Of a stretch of DNA of 64,000 nt, positions 22,612-35,449 are shown in pieces; the stretch's first letter is position 1; the number at the start of each line of letters is the position of its first letter. The notes beneath the pieces are model-generated. The model saw nothing but the letters and a program-made list of their open reading frames with translations, was not told where the DNA came from and ran no database searches. The DNA lies in NCBI GenBank assembly GCA_018398815.1, contig CM031609.1, forward strand, positions 28,502,944 through 28,566,943, given 5' to 3'. Made by a program: the position numbers and the translations under genes. The stretch comes from Conus ventricosus (Eukaryota; Mollusca; Gastropoda; Neogastropoda; Conidae).

Positions 22612-22965
22612 GGGGGGGGGGGGGGTCCCTAGAGGTCGAATCACAGCTTCACACGTTGGATCCACTCACTGTAAATTGACACAGGAATGGCTTCCGATTC
22701 CAGATTAGTTGCAGTTACCAAAAAACGTGAAAAAGGGTGTTTGTGTCAGCTGCCTGGGTAGTGTGTATACAGATGCACGTTATGACTTTTTGCTGCAGTG
22801 AACTTACATAAATTAGCTAAACGTATCTGCAAATCATCGACACACAAGGTTAAAAAAACAATTACAGGCATACTTTCTTACTTCCTCTCGATATGGACTT
22901 ACGGACATGCCTGCATACGAGCTGAAAGAGGTAAAGCAAATTGTTTTGTTCCCGTGATAGAATTT

Positions 22966-23237
<272 letters not shown>

Positions 23238-23279
23238 CTCGCTTTCCCAACCACCACCACCCACCCTCACACACTAATA

Positions 23280-24330
23280 TGTAAGTATAGAAATAAAACA
23301 TTGTCAGGCTGCTGATTCACACACAAACATTCACACATGCATGCATGAATACAGCCAAAACTCCATTACACAACATGCATCCGACTCCATACAAATCACA
23401 AGGCGCTGAAAATCAGTTTTTAAAAAGTTCATTTCCCCCAGTGTCTCCTCTTCTCCCATTTTCATACACAGCACTGGTGGGGTTTATTATTCCGTCTGTT
23501 CACAGGTCACATTTCGCTTTATAATCCTCCTAGGGTCAGTTCATCACAAATCATCACGTCCTTCATTCCTCTTCCTTGAATTACAACTGTCTCTGGTGGA
23601 CATCAAACATAGGTTTCCACCTACCCTTTCCACTGGGTTTCCTCAGAGCATAATTCTATGGCGATCTCCGACTTCGCCTCTTCACGTTTGGACAGCATAC
23701 CAACTATCTCCGGCTGTCCCTGGCTGTTCCTTCCAACATCTTTCTGGCAGGGGGGTATGGCTCCCGTAGCTCACCCGACTCTCTCTCCAGTCACATCCTC
23801 GTCTACCTCGCTACCGCTACCATAACGGCGTAGCTAGAAAAAAAATAAGCTATGATGACTATACTGCACACAGTTAGCAGCAATCCAACATAAACTACTT
23901 TTACAAAATAATTTCGATTCCCAACTTCACGATCGACATGGATAAAATAAAACAAAGACTGGAACTTCCATAGCTCCTTAAAGTGTTTCAAATACTTACT
24001 CTGTCTGAATCACTCCCTAGCAAAATACATGCATTAGCATGTTACAGACTCATGTCTGTATTAAATGGGCCTGACAGTCGGCGGCCTCTTTTCCTTTCTA
24101 TCAGCGCTGTTGCTCGAATCTCTCTCCTCACTCACTTCCAGGGTGTTTAGCTTTTTACCCATTTTTTCTTGACACATCTCACATTCAAAACAAAGGAAGT
24201 GACCTGCCCTTTAAGAACGACAATCCTACGCCGTTTCCTTTTCATACATTTAACTCCCTTCGCTCGCGCTTAATCGTTCAACTACACAGGCACTTGACAT
24301 TTTTCTTTCCGTGTACCTGACAAACATGAT
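23280..24330. other. Insert private to unit B, nothing recognised
   Basis: This stretch has no counterpart in units A or C. It is of ordinary complexity. No frame above about 62 codons, RNA gene or terminal repeat was noticed. Confidence 0.4.
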
Positions 24331-24706
24331 GACCAGTTTATTGACATCCTTGAAACAGACACAACCAGGCCATGCCGAGGAGATGCCGCTCATCGCGCTT
24401 GAAATATGACCCCTGATTTGTTTTTCCTTTAAGTTAAAAAATATTCGTAGAGAGAAAATGCATTGTTGTGGATGATTCGTATATACACAAAGCTGGATAA
24501 TGACGATATGAATGAAAAACTGATTGACTGACAGACTGACTGCCGCGGGAAATGACTTAATGCAGTGCTAGCAGGCAGCTCTTCTGTCGGCTCTGCCCAG
24601 GTGTGCAGGCATTGTGTAATAGGAAGCGTGGATTGTAATGCGCTTACAGCTTGGTCTCAACCCGAGTATATGCACTGTGTAAGTACTGTTGATGATGGTG
24701 ATAATG

Positions 24707-25263
24707 AAATGTAGCAAAAATACATTCAAAAGGCAAAATGTAGCAAAAATACATTCTAAAGGCAAAATGTCGCAAAAACACATTCTAAAGGCAAAATACA
24801 GCAAAAAATGCATTCAAAAGGCAAAATGCAGCAAAAAGACATTCTAAAGGCAAAATGCAGCAAAAAGACATTCTAAAGGCAAAATACAGCAAAAAGACAT
24901 TCTAAAGGCAAAATGCAGCAAAAACACATTCTAAAGGCAAAATACAGCAAAAAGACATTCAAAAGGCAAAATGCAGCAAAAGACATTCTAAAGGCAAAAT
25001 GCAGCAAAAAGACATTCTAAAGGCAAAATGCAGCAAAAAGACATTCTAAAGGCAAAATGCAGCAAAAAGACATTCTAAAGGCAAAATGCAGCAAAAAGAC
25101 ATTCAAAAGGCAAAATGCAGCAAAAAGACATTCAAAAGGCAAAATGCAGCAAAAAGACATTCAAAAGGCAAAATGCAGCAAAAATACAGTCAAATGGCAA
25201 AATGCAGCAAAAGGACATTCAAAAGGCAAAATGCAGTTAAAAAAAAGACATTCCAAGGGCAAA
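24707..25263 (+). repeat. 29-bp minisatellite, about 19 copies
   Basis: The unit is GGCAAAATGCAGCAAAAAGA followed by CATTCTAAA or CATTCAAAA. In unit A a single related stretch (AATGTGACAAAAATACATTT, about 12829) sits at the same place, upstream of GCAGAATGGACAGCT. The frames of up to 94 codons are repeat translations. Confidence 0.97.
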
Positions 25264-25919
25264 CGAGCAAAGAGAGACTGCAGAATGGACAGCTAATGTC
25301 CTCTTTGACCAGTGCGACATTTTTACTTCATAGTCACCAGATTGCATCAAACCAAAATCTGGGGCGTTAAAAAAAACTGGAGAGACAGAAGAACATGCAT
25401 TCAGATCTTTTAAGACTGAAGACAGGTGTGTGGGCCTCAACACTAGAAAGGACATTGAACACTTCTCTATTGTAAACAGAAACATTTTCTTTACTATTCT
25501 CTGGAGTTGGCTAATTGCTAGAATCCGACCTGATCGTGCCAGTCTTATCCACTGAAGAAAGATACACTAAGATTGATGTCATAAGGTCTTGTCTGTTTAC
25601 TCCATAATTATTACATTGTAGGATGCTTAAGACAAGCCTGTACTTGTGTCGAGAATGTGTCGTCAGTCTCGTTTGAGATATGTAATGCCGGCTTGTTTGT
25701 TACGATGTTTTGCATACTGAGAGGAAAGGTGTTCCGTAAGACATAAAGAATGGTGGGATGGCTGTTGGAGGGCATGCTGGGAGCTGGGAAGTGGGGGATG
25801 GGGATAGAGGGAAAATGGGAGGGGGGATATTAGACGAGCGACTGCTGTGAGGGTGTGAGTTCTGTGGCTATGCGAACATGTCTTTGTGAAAATGTTATAT
25901 ATAATAATTTTGGGGATGC

Positions 25920-26131
25920 GAGGGGAAGAACGAGAACTGGAGTAGAGAGAGAAAGGAGAGGGATAGAAATGTATGGGGGAAGAAAAAGAAAGATTGAGGG
26001 AGGAGCGAGAGAGGGTGTGGGAAGTTTGTGACACAGACAAGAGAGAGAGAGAAGGGGGGGGGAGAAAGAAAAGGGAAGGACAGAGGAGAAAAAGAGGGAG
26101 TTGAGAGAGGGAGGAACAGAGAGGAAGAGGT

Positions 26132-26189
<58 letters not shown>

Positions 26190-26229
26190 GAGAGAGGGAA
26201 AGAGAGGTGAAGAGGAAAAATGCGGGGAA

Positions 26230-26292
<63 letters not shown>

Positions 26293-26295
26293 AGA
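25920..26295. repeat. GA/purine-rich block
   Basis: Purine-rich sequence contains two long (GA)n runs (about 26134-26186 and 26236-26290). The Ser-Leu frames on the minus strand are repeat translations. Confidence 0.95.
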
Positions 26296-27372
26296 GACAT
26301 GTGGAAGGGACAGACGAGGAACAAAGAGGGAGAGAGAGGGGGGGGGGGAGGCTGGAGGAAGAGAAATGTAGCTAGATGTACACCGAACCAAATCCATTAC
26401 ACTTCACTCCAAACTTTTCTCACATCTTGTTGGACTATGTGCTATGTGTTCAATGCCCGAAGCACGCCCATCGACAGCCATTACGCTAGGTGGTGACGTG
26501 GTGGCCAAAATGCTGGAGGAGATGCTTCCACATAATTCCACTCTGGTTCTTCATCATCCAATGGTCAGTCTGGTCTCTCGTAGAGGGCTCTTCTGTGGAG
26601 GTCAGAATACTACACTGGGCGATCTAGAAAAAAAATACCCTCAGTAGAAAAATTACATGAGAGGGCATTCGTGGACGAGACCTCCAACCAAAGTGCTGAT
26701 CTTTCTGATTATTTGGCTCCATATCCTGCCCTCTGCTACACGAGTTTGATAAAGGTCGGCAGAAAACACTCACGACCCTAAAACGCCGTGCTTCGAGAGT
26801 ATCTTGGTTTCACAGCTCCTGTCTCTGCACAAAGTCGTACATTTAGCTATAATGCATTCACTTGTAGATCGTCGACAATGTCCCAAAGTGTATGCTGATA
26901 AACTAGGTATTCTAGAATGCATAAACTGGAAAACTGATATGAATTGATTCGTGGGCTTGGCATCGATCACTGATGACCATTGCCAGGGACAATGTCACGC
27001 CGGATGTCTAGCAAACATGGGACGTTTGTACTGATGCTACCGTGTGGGAACCTGATGTCTTACCAAGGTTTTAGGAGAAATGGAAACTTGAACTTATTCC
27101 AGAGAAATATAAAGCGGTCGTTTTTCACGGAAGATAAAAGCCCGTGGGATGTTTTTGTTTGTTTGTTGTTGTTTTTTTGTTTTTTGTTTTGCTATTCAGC
27201 TATTAGGATGTATTGTTTCATTTAAGTTTTGTCGAATATGTTCGTTTAGTGTGGCGAAAGAGTGTGTAACGATCAAATACTTAAGTCGATATTCTGCTTG
27301 TTACAAACAGCTAGGAAACAGAATGTGTCTTTGGGCGTCTGTTTTGATCTTTTCCTTTTAATTGTGTAGGCA

Positions 27373-27374
<2 letters not shown>

Positions 27375-27464
<90 letters not shown>
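27375..27464. repeat. GT microsatellite, about 45 repeats
   Basis: This is one of the longest uninterrupted dinucleotide runs here. It marks the start of unit C, as the GT tract ending at 7020 marks unit A. Confidence 0.98.
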
Positions 27465-27468
<4 letters not shown>

Positions 27469-27639
27469 ACGCTGTGACAACCTTTGTTTTGGCAATCCCC
27501 AGGTAACCACCAATATCAAATCGCCATCTGGCAGCCTATCAGATAAAACAATGCACAGTTGCCAAGTCACAGAGTGATGTTCTGCGGTACCTGTTCAAAT
27601 CTAGCATACGCTGAACATGTAACCCCTAACTGACGGCAG

Positions 27640-28500
27640 CAACTGCTCGGTCACAGAGCCAGCAATAGTCAGTGTTCCTCTCTAGAGGGTTGCACCACGT
27701 CCTATCCAGCAACAGTCTCCGAGTATTCCCCAGTACTGACGAAGGCACCACAGTTATTTATGCAGATTGGAAATTAAAAGCGAGATAACAACGAGACTAC
27801 GCTTACAGGCCCACAAAACTTACATTACTTACAGAAACTACATCATAGGCCTGTACATTATTCATATGTCTCCATGTCAACCAGGCTGGAGATACAGAAT
27901 GCAGACACTTTTAGTGGTAGTCAGGAAATGTTACCAATACTCCTGGTAAAATCATCCATTAAGTTGTTGGTTCCTGTCTTCCCGTTTGAGGCTCCAGCAT
28001 GCTCAACTAGTTAGCAGTCAGCAGAGGCCAAAAATATCACAAATGAATACCTCTGAAAGGAATCGAACCCACGATCTCTTATCCCACCAGTGCTCGACAC
28101 CTACCAATCTGCTGTAATGGCTTCTTCTCTTCTCCACACGTCGTGTTTCCTCAGAGGCAAGTAGTCTGGCATTAAGATCCACTCAACGATTCCATTTGCC
28201 TGATAGCCGATCTCATACGAAAAAAAAATCGTACGTAGTAACTCAAAAGTTGACGCAGTTCCTGTGACGTGCTTTTTATTTATCGTTCAAACCAATAAAT
28301 ATATCTTGGATGCTGAGAATTTTTCTCCCTGAGAACCAGTAATTAGCGTGTCAGTTCATTGAAGATAATGTTTGTAGGACTTCTGGCACAGGCTGGCAGC
28401 GGTCTCCATTCGCTGAATATGCTTTGAGCTCGAATTTGAAAAGAAAAAAAAAAACAGGAACCAGTCTAGGCAAAAATATTTTGATGTATACAAATCTAGT
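27640..28500. other. Insert private to unit C, holding a SINE-like piece
   Basis: Unit A lacks most of this stretch. A tRNA-like promoter lies on the minus strand at 28046-28122. The rest holds no recognised gene. Confidence 0.45.
28046..28122 (-). mobile_element. tRNA-derived SINE head
   Basis: The minus strand contains a perfect B box GGTTCGATTCC (28069-28059). An A-box-like CAGCAGATTGGTAGG lies about 30 bp upstream, separated by GAGCACTGG as in tRNAs. The acceptor stem does not close and there is no clear anticodon stem, so this is a SINE relic rather than a working tRNA gene. Confidence 0.6.
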
Positions 28501-29182
28501 TCTGAGAGTGTTATGCCTGTTTCCTTTCCATCGCTTCAGATGCGTGTATCTCTCGAGTCTGGTACAGCAAAGATGCATTAGTGTTATTCAGATTTCCTAT
28601 CTATTGCTTCAAGTGTGTATATCTGTCGGATCTGGTTACCGGAAATGTGTGTTAAGAAAACATGCCTAGAGTACATCCCTGTCACGTACTCTTAAACCCA
28701 AGTGGAATTATATGGCATCATCTTCATTAACGTGTTGAGCTTTTTTTTCAAGTCTCAAATTCTACAGACCTATAAGCCTGCTTTTGTGGTGATATCAGTT
28801 TGGTATCAGTAATATCAGAAAGGGGGGGGGGCTATCTGGTGATGCCCTGAACGTCAGATTGGAACAGCCACCAATGAACTCAGCTGATGTGACCAAGCAG
28901 CATCAGAGTGTCTCCTCTACGGCTTGTTTCATGATGACCAGATTCAGATAGCCCCCTGTGGGTTGCTGGTTCTGGAACTTCACCTGGAAATACCTGGTGT
29001 GGCTCTACATAGCACGGCCTCAATAAACGGCAAAGAATTAATGCCGCAACGAGGTCAGGAATAATCAGACAGCAGAAAAGATAGACAAATATGAACACCG
29101 TGAACGCCTAAATGAAGAAAACTTCTTCCCTAGTTCTGTGACAAACTGAGAGACTTGCTCATCTCAGCACAAGGAAGAGCTG

Positions 29183-29251
29183 TCTTCTCTCTGTCTCTGT
29201 CTGTCTGTCTGTCTGTCTGCCCCTGCTGTCTGTCTGTCTGTCTGTCTCTCA

Positions 29252-29300
<49 letters not shown>

Positions 29301-29331
29301 GTCTTCATCCACAACACACACACACACACAC

Positions 29332-29366
<35 letters not shown>

Positions 29367-29420
29367 GCACGCACGCAACGCACGCACGCACGCACGCACG
29401 CACCCCACGCGCGCGCGTTT
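29183..29420. repeat. TCTG, TC, CA and CACG compound microsatellite
   Basis: Successive short blocks end in (CACG)n and a CGCGCG patch. Confidence 0.95.
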
Positions 29421-29440
29421 AAGGATCAATGTATCTGTAA

Positions 29441-29459
29441 ATAATAAGCGTCTCTCTCT

Positions 29460-29509
<50 letters not shown>

Positions 29510-30108
29510 CTCTCTAGCTCTCTCTCTCTCTCTCTCTCACTCACCCTCCTCCTCTCTCTCTCTCTCTCTCTCTCCCTCTCTCTCTCCTCTCCTCTCCTCT
29601 CTCTCTTATTTTTTTTCTTTTTACCTCCTCCTCCTCCTCTTGTCTTCTCTTCTTTTTTCTTCTTGTTCTTCTTTGACGATTTTGTCGTTTCAATCTTTGT
29701 AGATTTTTTCTTCTGCACACTTTCTTCTTCTTCTTCTTCTTCTTCTTCTTCTTCTTCCTTCTTCTCTTCTTCTTCTTCTTCTTTTTCTTCTTCTCCTCCT
29801 CCTCTCTCCTCCCCTCCTCCTCTATTTTCCTATAAGTATGTTTTTCTTCTTCATCCCCTTCTTCTTCTTCTTCTTCTTCTCTTCTCCTTCTCCTCCTCCT
29901 CCTTCTTCTCCTTCTTCTCCTTCTTCTTTTTCTCCTTCTTCTTGTTCTCCTTCTTCTTCTTCTCCTTCTTCTCCTTCTTCTTCTTCTTCTTCTCTCTTCC
30001 TTCTTTCTCTTCTTCTTCTTTCTCTTCCTTCTTCTTCTTCTCTTCTTCTTCTTCTTCTCTCTTCCTCTCTCCTTCTCCTCCTCCTCCTCCTCCTCCTCCT
30101 CCTCGTCT
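29441..30108 (+). repeat. TC then TTC/TCC polypyrimidine block
   Basis: About 670 bp of almost pure pyrimidine on the plus strand, the unit C version of the 8018 block. Charged or Ser/Phe-rich frames of up to 218 codons are repeat translations. Confidence 0.95.
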
Positions 30109-30442
30109 TCAAAACAAGTCATGTGCCAAACACATCATCAGCATACAGTCCAGCAGTCAAGTCAGTGCAGTATCTCCTCTACCGGGACTGCTGTCGAGTC
30201 ATTTAGGTGATCTGGGATGCCTTTTCGCATCCAACACACGCAGAACATTGTCTACTAACCACCCCTTTCTACCCACCTTCCCCTACCCACCCTCTCAACT
30301 GACAGCAAAAATTGTTTAGTGACAGATTGAGGATGTGTCAGTGGTTCCATCTGAAGGAAGACTACCACCACAAATACATATAGAGGACAGTCCCTGACAC
30401 TGACACTGAAGACTCATTCATACCGAGCTCACCATGACTGCA

Positions 30443-30450
30443 TGTGATAT
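30443..30450 (+). repeat. Target-site duplication TGTGATAT, left
   Basis: It is identical to 31131-31138 and flanks the LINE insertion. Units A and B lack the insertion and run straight through the matching site. Confidence 0.75.
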
Positions 30451-31130
30451 GACTCAGTCCTCTTCGTTCCGATCGGAACACGGGGCCCGCACTGCAGATC
30501 TCCATCTCGCTCTGCCTTGGGCTGTTCTCTTGGCTTCACCCCAGGTCATGTTGGTGAACTTGAGTTCTGCCTGCAGAGTTCTTCTCCAGGTGGTGACTGG
30601 CAGTCCCTCTCTTCCGCTTCCCCTGTGGGTTCCAGTCCAAGGCGTGGCATGGGATATGGGCCTGTCCTCAACTCAGGGTGTGTCCAACCCAACCCCACTT
30701 CCTCATCTGGATACTCTTGGTTGGTGATTGGGTCTTGCTTCGTCCGGCGCATGAGTTCCTCGTTAGAGATTCGCTCCGGCCACCTGATGCGCAGGCTCTT
30801 GCGAAGACAGGTGTTGGTGAAGACTTGCAACTTGCTGTCCAGGATCTTTGTACGTCTCCAAGTCTCCGAACCGTACAATAACACGGACTTGACGTTGGTG
30901 TTGAACAGCCTTAGCTTGGTGTGCAGACTAAGGTTTTCGTTCCTCCACACTGGTCTGAGGGTGACAAAAGCATTGTACGCTTTGCTGATCCTGGCCTTTA
31001 CATCATCATCAGCTCCTCCTGTCTTGCTGACAATGCTGCCCAGGTAGGTAAAGTGGCCAACATCCTCTATGGCCTGTCCATCCATGTTGATGGGCGCGTC
31101 CTGAGTGGCGTTGACCCGCAGGCTCTGTTT
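30451..31130 (-). mobile_element. 5'-truncated RTE-like non-LTR retrotransposon
   Basis: This 680-bp insertion lies between 8-bp direct repeats. Its minus strand encodes the downstream end of a reverse-transcriptase polyprotein, and its 3' end lies three bases past the stop codon. The same place in units A (about 8810) and B (about 21335) is empty, so it inserted after the units duplicated. The truncation removes the endonuclease and the catalytic reverse-transcriptase motifs. Confidence 0.85.
30454..31130 (-). pseudogene. Reverse-transcriptase C-terminal remnant (RTE-like)
   Basis: The minus-strand frame contains FTYLGSIVSKTGGADDDVKA, the segment VKSVLLYGSETWRRTK and TCLRKSLRIRWPERISNEEL. 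These are hallmark stretches just after the reverse-transcriptase domain of RTE-type LINEs. After about residue 145 of the fragment the frame shifts, and the expected basic tail continues in another frame. The last residues, CSDRNEED and a TGA at 30456-30454, match the usual end of such proteins. Only roughly the last quarter of the polyprotein is present, so it cannot mobilise itself. Confidence 0.85.
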
Positions 31131-31138
31131 TGTGATAT
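31131..31138 (+). repeat. Target-site duplication TGTGATAT, right
   Basis: This is the partner of 30443-30450. Unit sequence resumes after it as AAGACGTTCTTTT, in line with units A and B. Confidence 0.75.
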
Positions 31139-31418
31139 AAGACGTTCTTTTACTTTTGGCTGCGAGGGTCATAAAGATAACGATGGTTGTCTGGAATTCC
31201 ATTTTGGGTTTTAGCCAACATGGCAAACCTGTGTCTTGTGTTTCCTATTAGAACACATGGATAAGGCAAGTTGCGTGAAAGAAAAAAATGCATCTGAACA
31301 TGAAAGAATACATCCATAGTAAGCATCATAGTCAGGAATGCCCGTATGGGTCAGCGAACGCTGCGTAATATGTCACCTTGAAGGCCTACTACATTTCTTT
31401 GCTGTTGAACCCTCTCTG

Positions 31419-31436
31419 TGTTGTGTGTGTGTGTTT

Positions 31437-31475
<39 letters not shown>

Positions 31476-31524
31476 GTGTGTGTGTGTGTGGTGTGTGTGT
31501 GTGTGGTGTGTGTGTGTGTGTGTG
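31419..31524. repeat. GT microsatellite
   Basis: (GT)n has TTGATT, TTTTG and GGTG interruptions. Confidence 0.95.
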
Positions 31525-31979
31525 TTCAAATACGCTTGGCATATTTCTTACATAAGTTCCTTCTCCTCCTTAACATCTTTTCTTATGGGCGTTTTCCCCC
31601 TTCGTTGTGGTCTACTCTTTTAATGTGGCGAAGCGAAATTGATTTGTTCGCATACATTGGCTTTGTAAAATATCCCGCTCCTTGTGTTCTTTGCGATTTC
31701 CTGAAGAATGAGTATGTCATCAGTATAAAGTCTTGGCCTTCCAAGCTGACATAGGGATGTGAGGAATTGCATCACGCCACTGACCTTGACTTTTGAGTGA
31801 AAATCGTTCTCTTACCCAGACAGTATTTGAAGAATAGTACCACGCTATTGACACAGACTTCTCAACGCAAATTTATTTTCTTTCCCAGACATTCTCCCAT
31901 CAAAGACGGCACTTAACTTGACAGTCCTGTTGTTAATTCATCCTCAGACCGAGACTGGCTGTCATATATATCATGAATG

Positions 31980-32319
31980 AACGTTGGCGGATTTCGGTCC
32001 GTTCTCGCTACGCAGAGAATATTACGTTGCCTTTCATTGGATGTGTGAGATGTCTTTACGCCCACTGCGTCGCCGCTGTCGTCGGCGCATCTTGGTCAAT
32101 TGTCTACAGCCTGTCGTCAAGAGAATAGTCTAAAAAGCCTCATCGTGAAGTCTTGTCGCCACCATTGAGGTCCCAGTCTAACACGGCTGGTTGTCTGAAA
32201 GCGTCATTGCATTGAGATTACCGGCGTCGCCAAAGATCGTCGGACGTGGCCACTGGGGACCCACGTGATAGGAAGATAATGATGAAAGCAGTGACAGTCC
32301 ATCCCGGGAGAGGGTCTGG
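31980..32319 (+). other. Conserved core of the long unit, copy C
   Basis: It holds the same two blocks as A and B: GTTGGCGGATTTCGGTCCG from about 31983 and 32178-32319. No poly-G follows; the sequence continues GGATAAACGGGTCCCTAG. Confidence 0.6.
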
Positions 32320-32778
32320 ATAAACGGGTCCCTAGTGGTCGATTCACAGCTTCACAATTTGGATCCGTTTACTGTAATGCACACGAGAACGATTTCCAGT
32401 TCCAGACTAGTTGCTGCCAACACTCTGTTGAACAAATCTGAATGGATGTATTTGTGTGAGCTGATTTAGGCATGTGAGCATTCTTATAGCATTTTGCCTA
32501 TTACTTTAAACGTACACACCAAAGATAATAATAACGAATGGCACTGTTTGGAGCAGAGCACAGATACAAATTGTATTTTTAAAAAATCTTCCTTCTAATG
32601 TACGAACGAAATTCACGTGCATATTTCCTTACTCTCTCTCTAGGACATCGTACTGACGTACTGGCATGCCAAAAATTCATGTCTGCATACGACCTGAAAG
32701 AAAGACAACAAAATGTTCTGTTCACAAGACAGAATTTGGTGCTATCATCTTCTGTCACTGAAGAGTGACATACCCACC

Positions 32779-32810
32779 TCTCTCTCTCTCTCTCTCCCTC
32801 CCTCTCTCTC

Positions 32811-32886
<76 letters not shown>
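32779..32886. repeat. TC microsatellite
   Basis: (TC)n with CCCTCC and CCTTC interruptions near its left end. Confidence 0.97.
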
Positions 32887-33261
32887 ACGACAAACAACAA
32901 TAAGTAGCTGTCGCCAGCGCTGAAGCGACTGACGTTGTTCATGTAATTCAGCATTAGATGTTGAGTACACAGGCTTTTTGTACTATTTGACCTCTCTTGC
33001 ATTTGTTTGAGATCCTGATACAGAAGGCAAGAACAAATTCCTTTTTCCTTTTAAAGTTGTTTGTTTTCTCCTTAGTTCTTTGCGGCATGTTGTTCTTCTT
33101 CTCTTAGTTCTCTTGTGCGGCATGTTGTTTTTCTCCTTCGTTCTTTGCGGCATGTTGTTCCCATGTCCTCGCTCTGCCCTGCACCTGCTGTCCTAGGGAC
33201 CTTTGGACTGTGGTCTTCACACCCCTGTGGTCAGACAACCATTGACCTACAGAGTGCATTC

Positions 33262-33372
33262 TCTGTCAGACACCATGGACAGACTGATGTAATCAGGCCA
33301 GAATGATTGAATAAATCATGCCAGAATCTACTGAGGAGTCTCACATCTGGAGACGAAATTCGACGACAGAGA
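33262..33372 (+). ncRNA. Hammerhead-like RNA structure, unit C
   Basis: The core is CTGAGGA (33331-33337, allowed by CUGANGA), a perfect stem GUCUC/GAGAC (33338-33342 with 33350-33354) around a seven-base loop, then GAAA (33355-33358). Upstream CTGAT/ATCAG can form a short hairpin. An internal duplication of about 23 bp (GCCAGAAT...CATGCCAGAAT) lies before the core. CTCTGTC upstream (about 33261-33268) and GACAGAG downstream (about 33365-33371) can pair as an outer helix. The unit A copy has the hairpin intact but a mismatch in stem II. Activity is unproven. Confidence 0.4.
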
Positions 33373-33582
33373 AAAGTGACAAACGTTTCTGTTCACGTGA
33401 AAGAAATATATATAGTTATCGTCCACTGTTTGAACAGGATTTAATGTTCACACTTTGACGCTAATGTCTTATTTCCTCCCACCCTCACCTCCTTTATTTC
33501 CAGTCGAATGCTCTTTTGCGAAGTCATTCACGTATTGATCGACGAAGGGGCATCAGCACTTGTTTTGTCCACTGTTTTTGTC

Positions 33583-33605
33583 ATGCACGCACGCACGCAC
33601 GCACA

Positions 33606-33639
<34 letters not shown>

Positions 33640-33648
33640 ACACCACCA

Positions 33649-33708
<60 letters not shown>

Positions 33709-33810
33709 CGACGCACACACACACACACACACACACATAAACACACACACGCGCGCGCGCGCACGCACGCACGCACGCACACACGCACGCATGCACGCAC
33801 ATGCAAACGC
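33583..33810. repeat. CACG/CA compound microsatellite
   Basis: Long (CACG)n runs are mixed with (CA)n and a (CG)n patch near 33750. Confidence 0.97.
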
Positions 33811-34124
33811 CCTCGCACACACCTTTTCTCCACCGACACATGCCATCCCAGCCTCACTACCCCAACTCTCAACTCCCACCCTACCATACAACCATGTAAC
33901 TATGAACACATGCATAAACCAAATTTGATACATTCTTCACATTATGATACATGTATGAACTTCCTTTAAAACAGATACAACTAGGCCATCCTAAAGATGT
34001 CATCCCTCTCGCTTAACATGTGACCGCCAATTTGAATATCTAACCAAAAAGATAAACATTTAGAAAATTAATTATAACAAAAGGAAAACATTCAGAAGCC
34101 AAACTGGCAACATGAGACCGCAGA

Positions 34125-34725
34125 ATGGACAGCTGGTGACCACTCTGGACAGTCACCTCATAGTCACCAGATTACAGCTGTGTCCACCTGACAGTCACTT
34201 CATATCACCAGAGACAGCTGTTCCACTCTGACAGTCACTTCATAGTCACCAGATTACAGCTGGTGTCCACTCTGGACAGTCACTTCATAGTCACCAGATT
34301 ACCAGCTGTGTCCACTGACATCACCTCATAGTCACCAATGACAGCGGTGTCCACCTGGACAGTCACCACATAGTCCACCAGAATGACAGCTGTGTCCACT
34401 CTGACAGTCACCTCATAGTCACCAGATGACACTGTGTCCACTCTGACAGTCACCTCATAGTCACCAGAGACAGCTGTGTCCACTCTGGACAGTCACCCAT
34501 AGTCACCAGATGACAGCTGTGTCCACTCTGACATCACCTCATATCCACCAATGACAGCTGTTCCACTCTGGACAGTCACCTCATAGCACCAGATGACAGC
34601 TGTGCCACTCTGGACAGTCACCTCATATCACCAGAACAGCTAGTGTCCACTCTGGACAGTCACCTCATATCACCAATGACAGCTGGTGTCCACTCTGGAC
34701 AGTCACTCATAGTCACCAGATTACA
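34125..34725 (+). repeat. 44-bp minisatellite, about 14 copies
   Basis: The unit contains CAGCTGTGTCCACTCTGGA and CAGTCACCTCATAGTCACCA. Neighbouring copies differ mainly by single-base deletions (AGTCACC to ATCACC, CCAGATGAC to CCAATGAC). Units A and B have one diverged seed after GCAGAATGGACAGCT. The many indels may be real or may be uncorrected long-read errors. Confidence 0.97.
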
Positions 34726-34738
34726 ACAGATAAAAGCT

Positions 34739-34763
34739 CTCTCACACACACAGACACACACAC

Positions 34764-34808
<45 letters not shown>

Positions 34809-34860
34809 GCGCACACGCGCACACAGCACACACACACACACAGAGACACAGACACAGACA

Positions 34861-34940
<80 letters not shown>

Positions 34941-34981
34941 GCACGCACGCATGCACGCTAATAACAACAACAACAACAACA
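34739..34981. repeat. CA, CACG and CAA microsatellite block
   Basis: (CA)n and (CACG)n runs end in a short (CAA)n at 34963-34981. Confidence 0.96.
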
Positions 34982-35449
34982 TTGAACTGGAAGTACAGAA
35001 GGAAAAGAAAGGGGACACTTTTTTTTTGTTGAAAATAGAGTTGTATGGGTCACACAGGAAGAAAATACACTGAACGGCAGTTTATTAAAGAAAACAAAGT
35101 AACGGACTCGTAAGGCCTTGTCTGTTTACTCCCTCTTTCATTTTGAGACGCTGCACAGAAAGCTTTCTCTCTGTCATGCATGTGTCGTTGGCCTCATTTG
35201 AGGCGTTGGATGCTGGCTTCTTTATTGCCATATTTTGCATACGGAGAGGACAGCTGGGGCGGTGATGTGAGGGTATTACGTAAGGATGCTGGGGCGGGGA
35301 GGGGGGGGGGGGGTAGGAAGGAGAAAGGAGTTGAAGGGATGTGAGAAAAGTCTGGTGGCGCAGCAGGGATATATATAGATAGGAATTCAGGCGGCTGTGC
35401 AGACTGGCATGAATGAATATTATTTTTACTTAATGTTTTTTCGTGGATG

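Noticed and set aside
28046..28122. Functional tRNA gene on the minus strand
   Set aside because: The A and B boxes are good, but the acceptor and anticodon stems do not pair, so I call it a SINE head.
31139..31226. The amino-terminal part of the 226-codon frame over the RTE-like LINE
   Set aside because: The first roughly 30 codons come from unit C flanking sequence outside the target duplication, not from the LINE.
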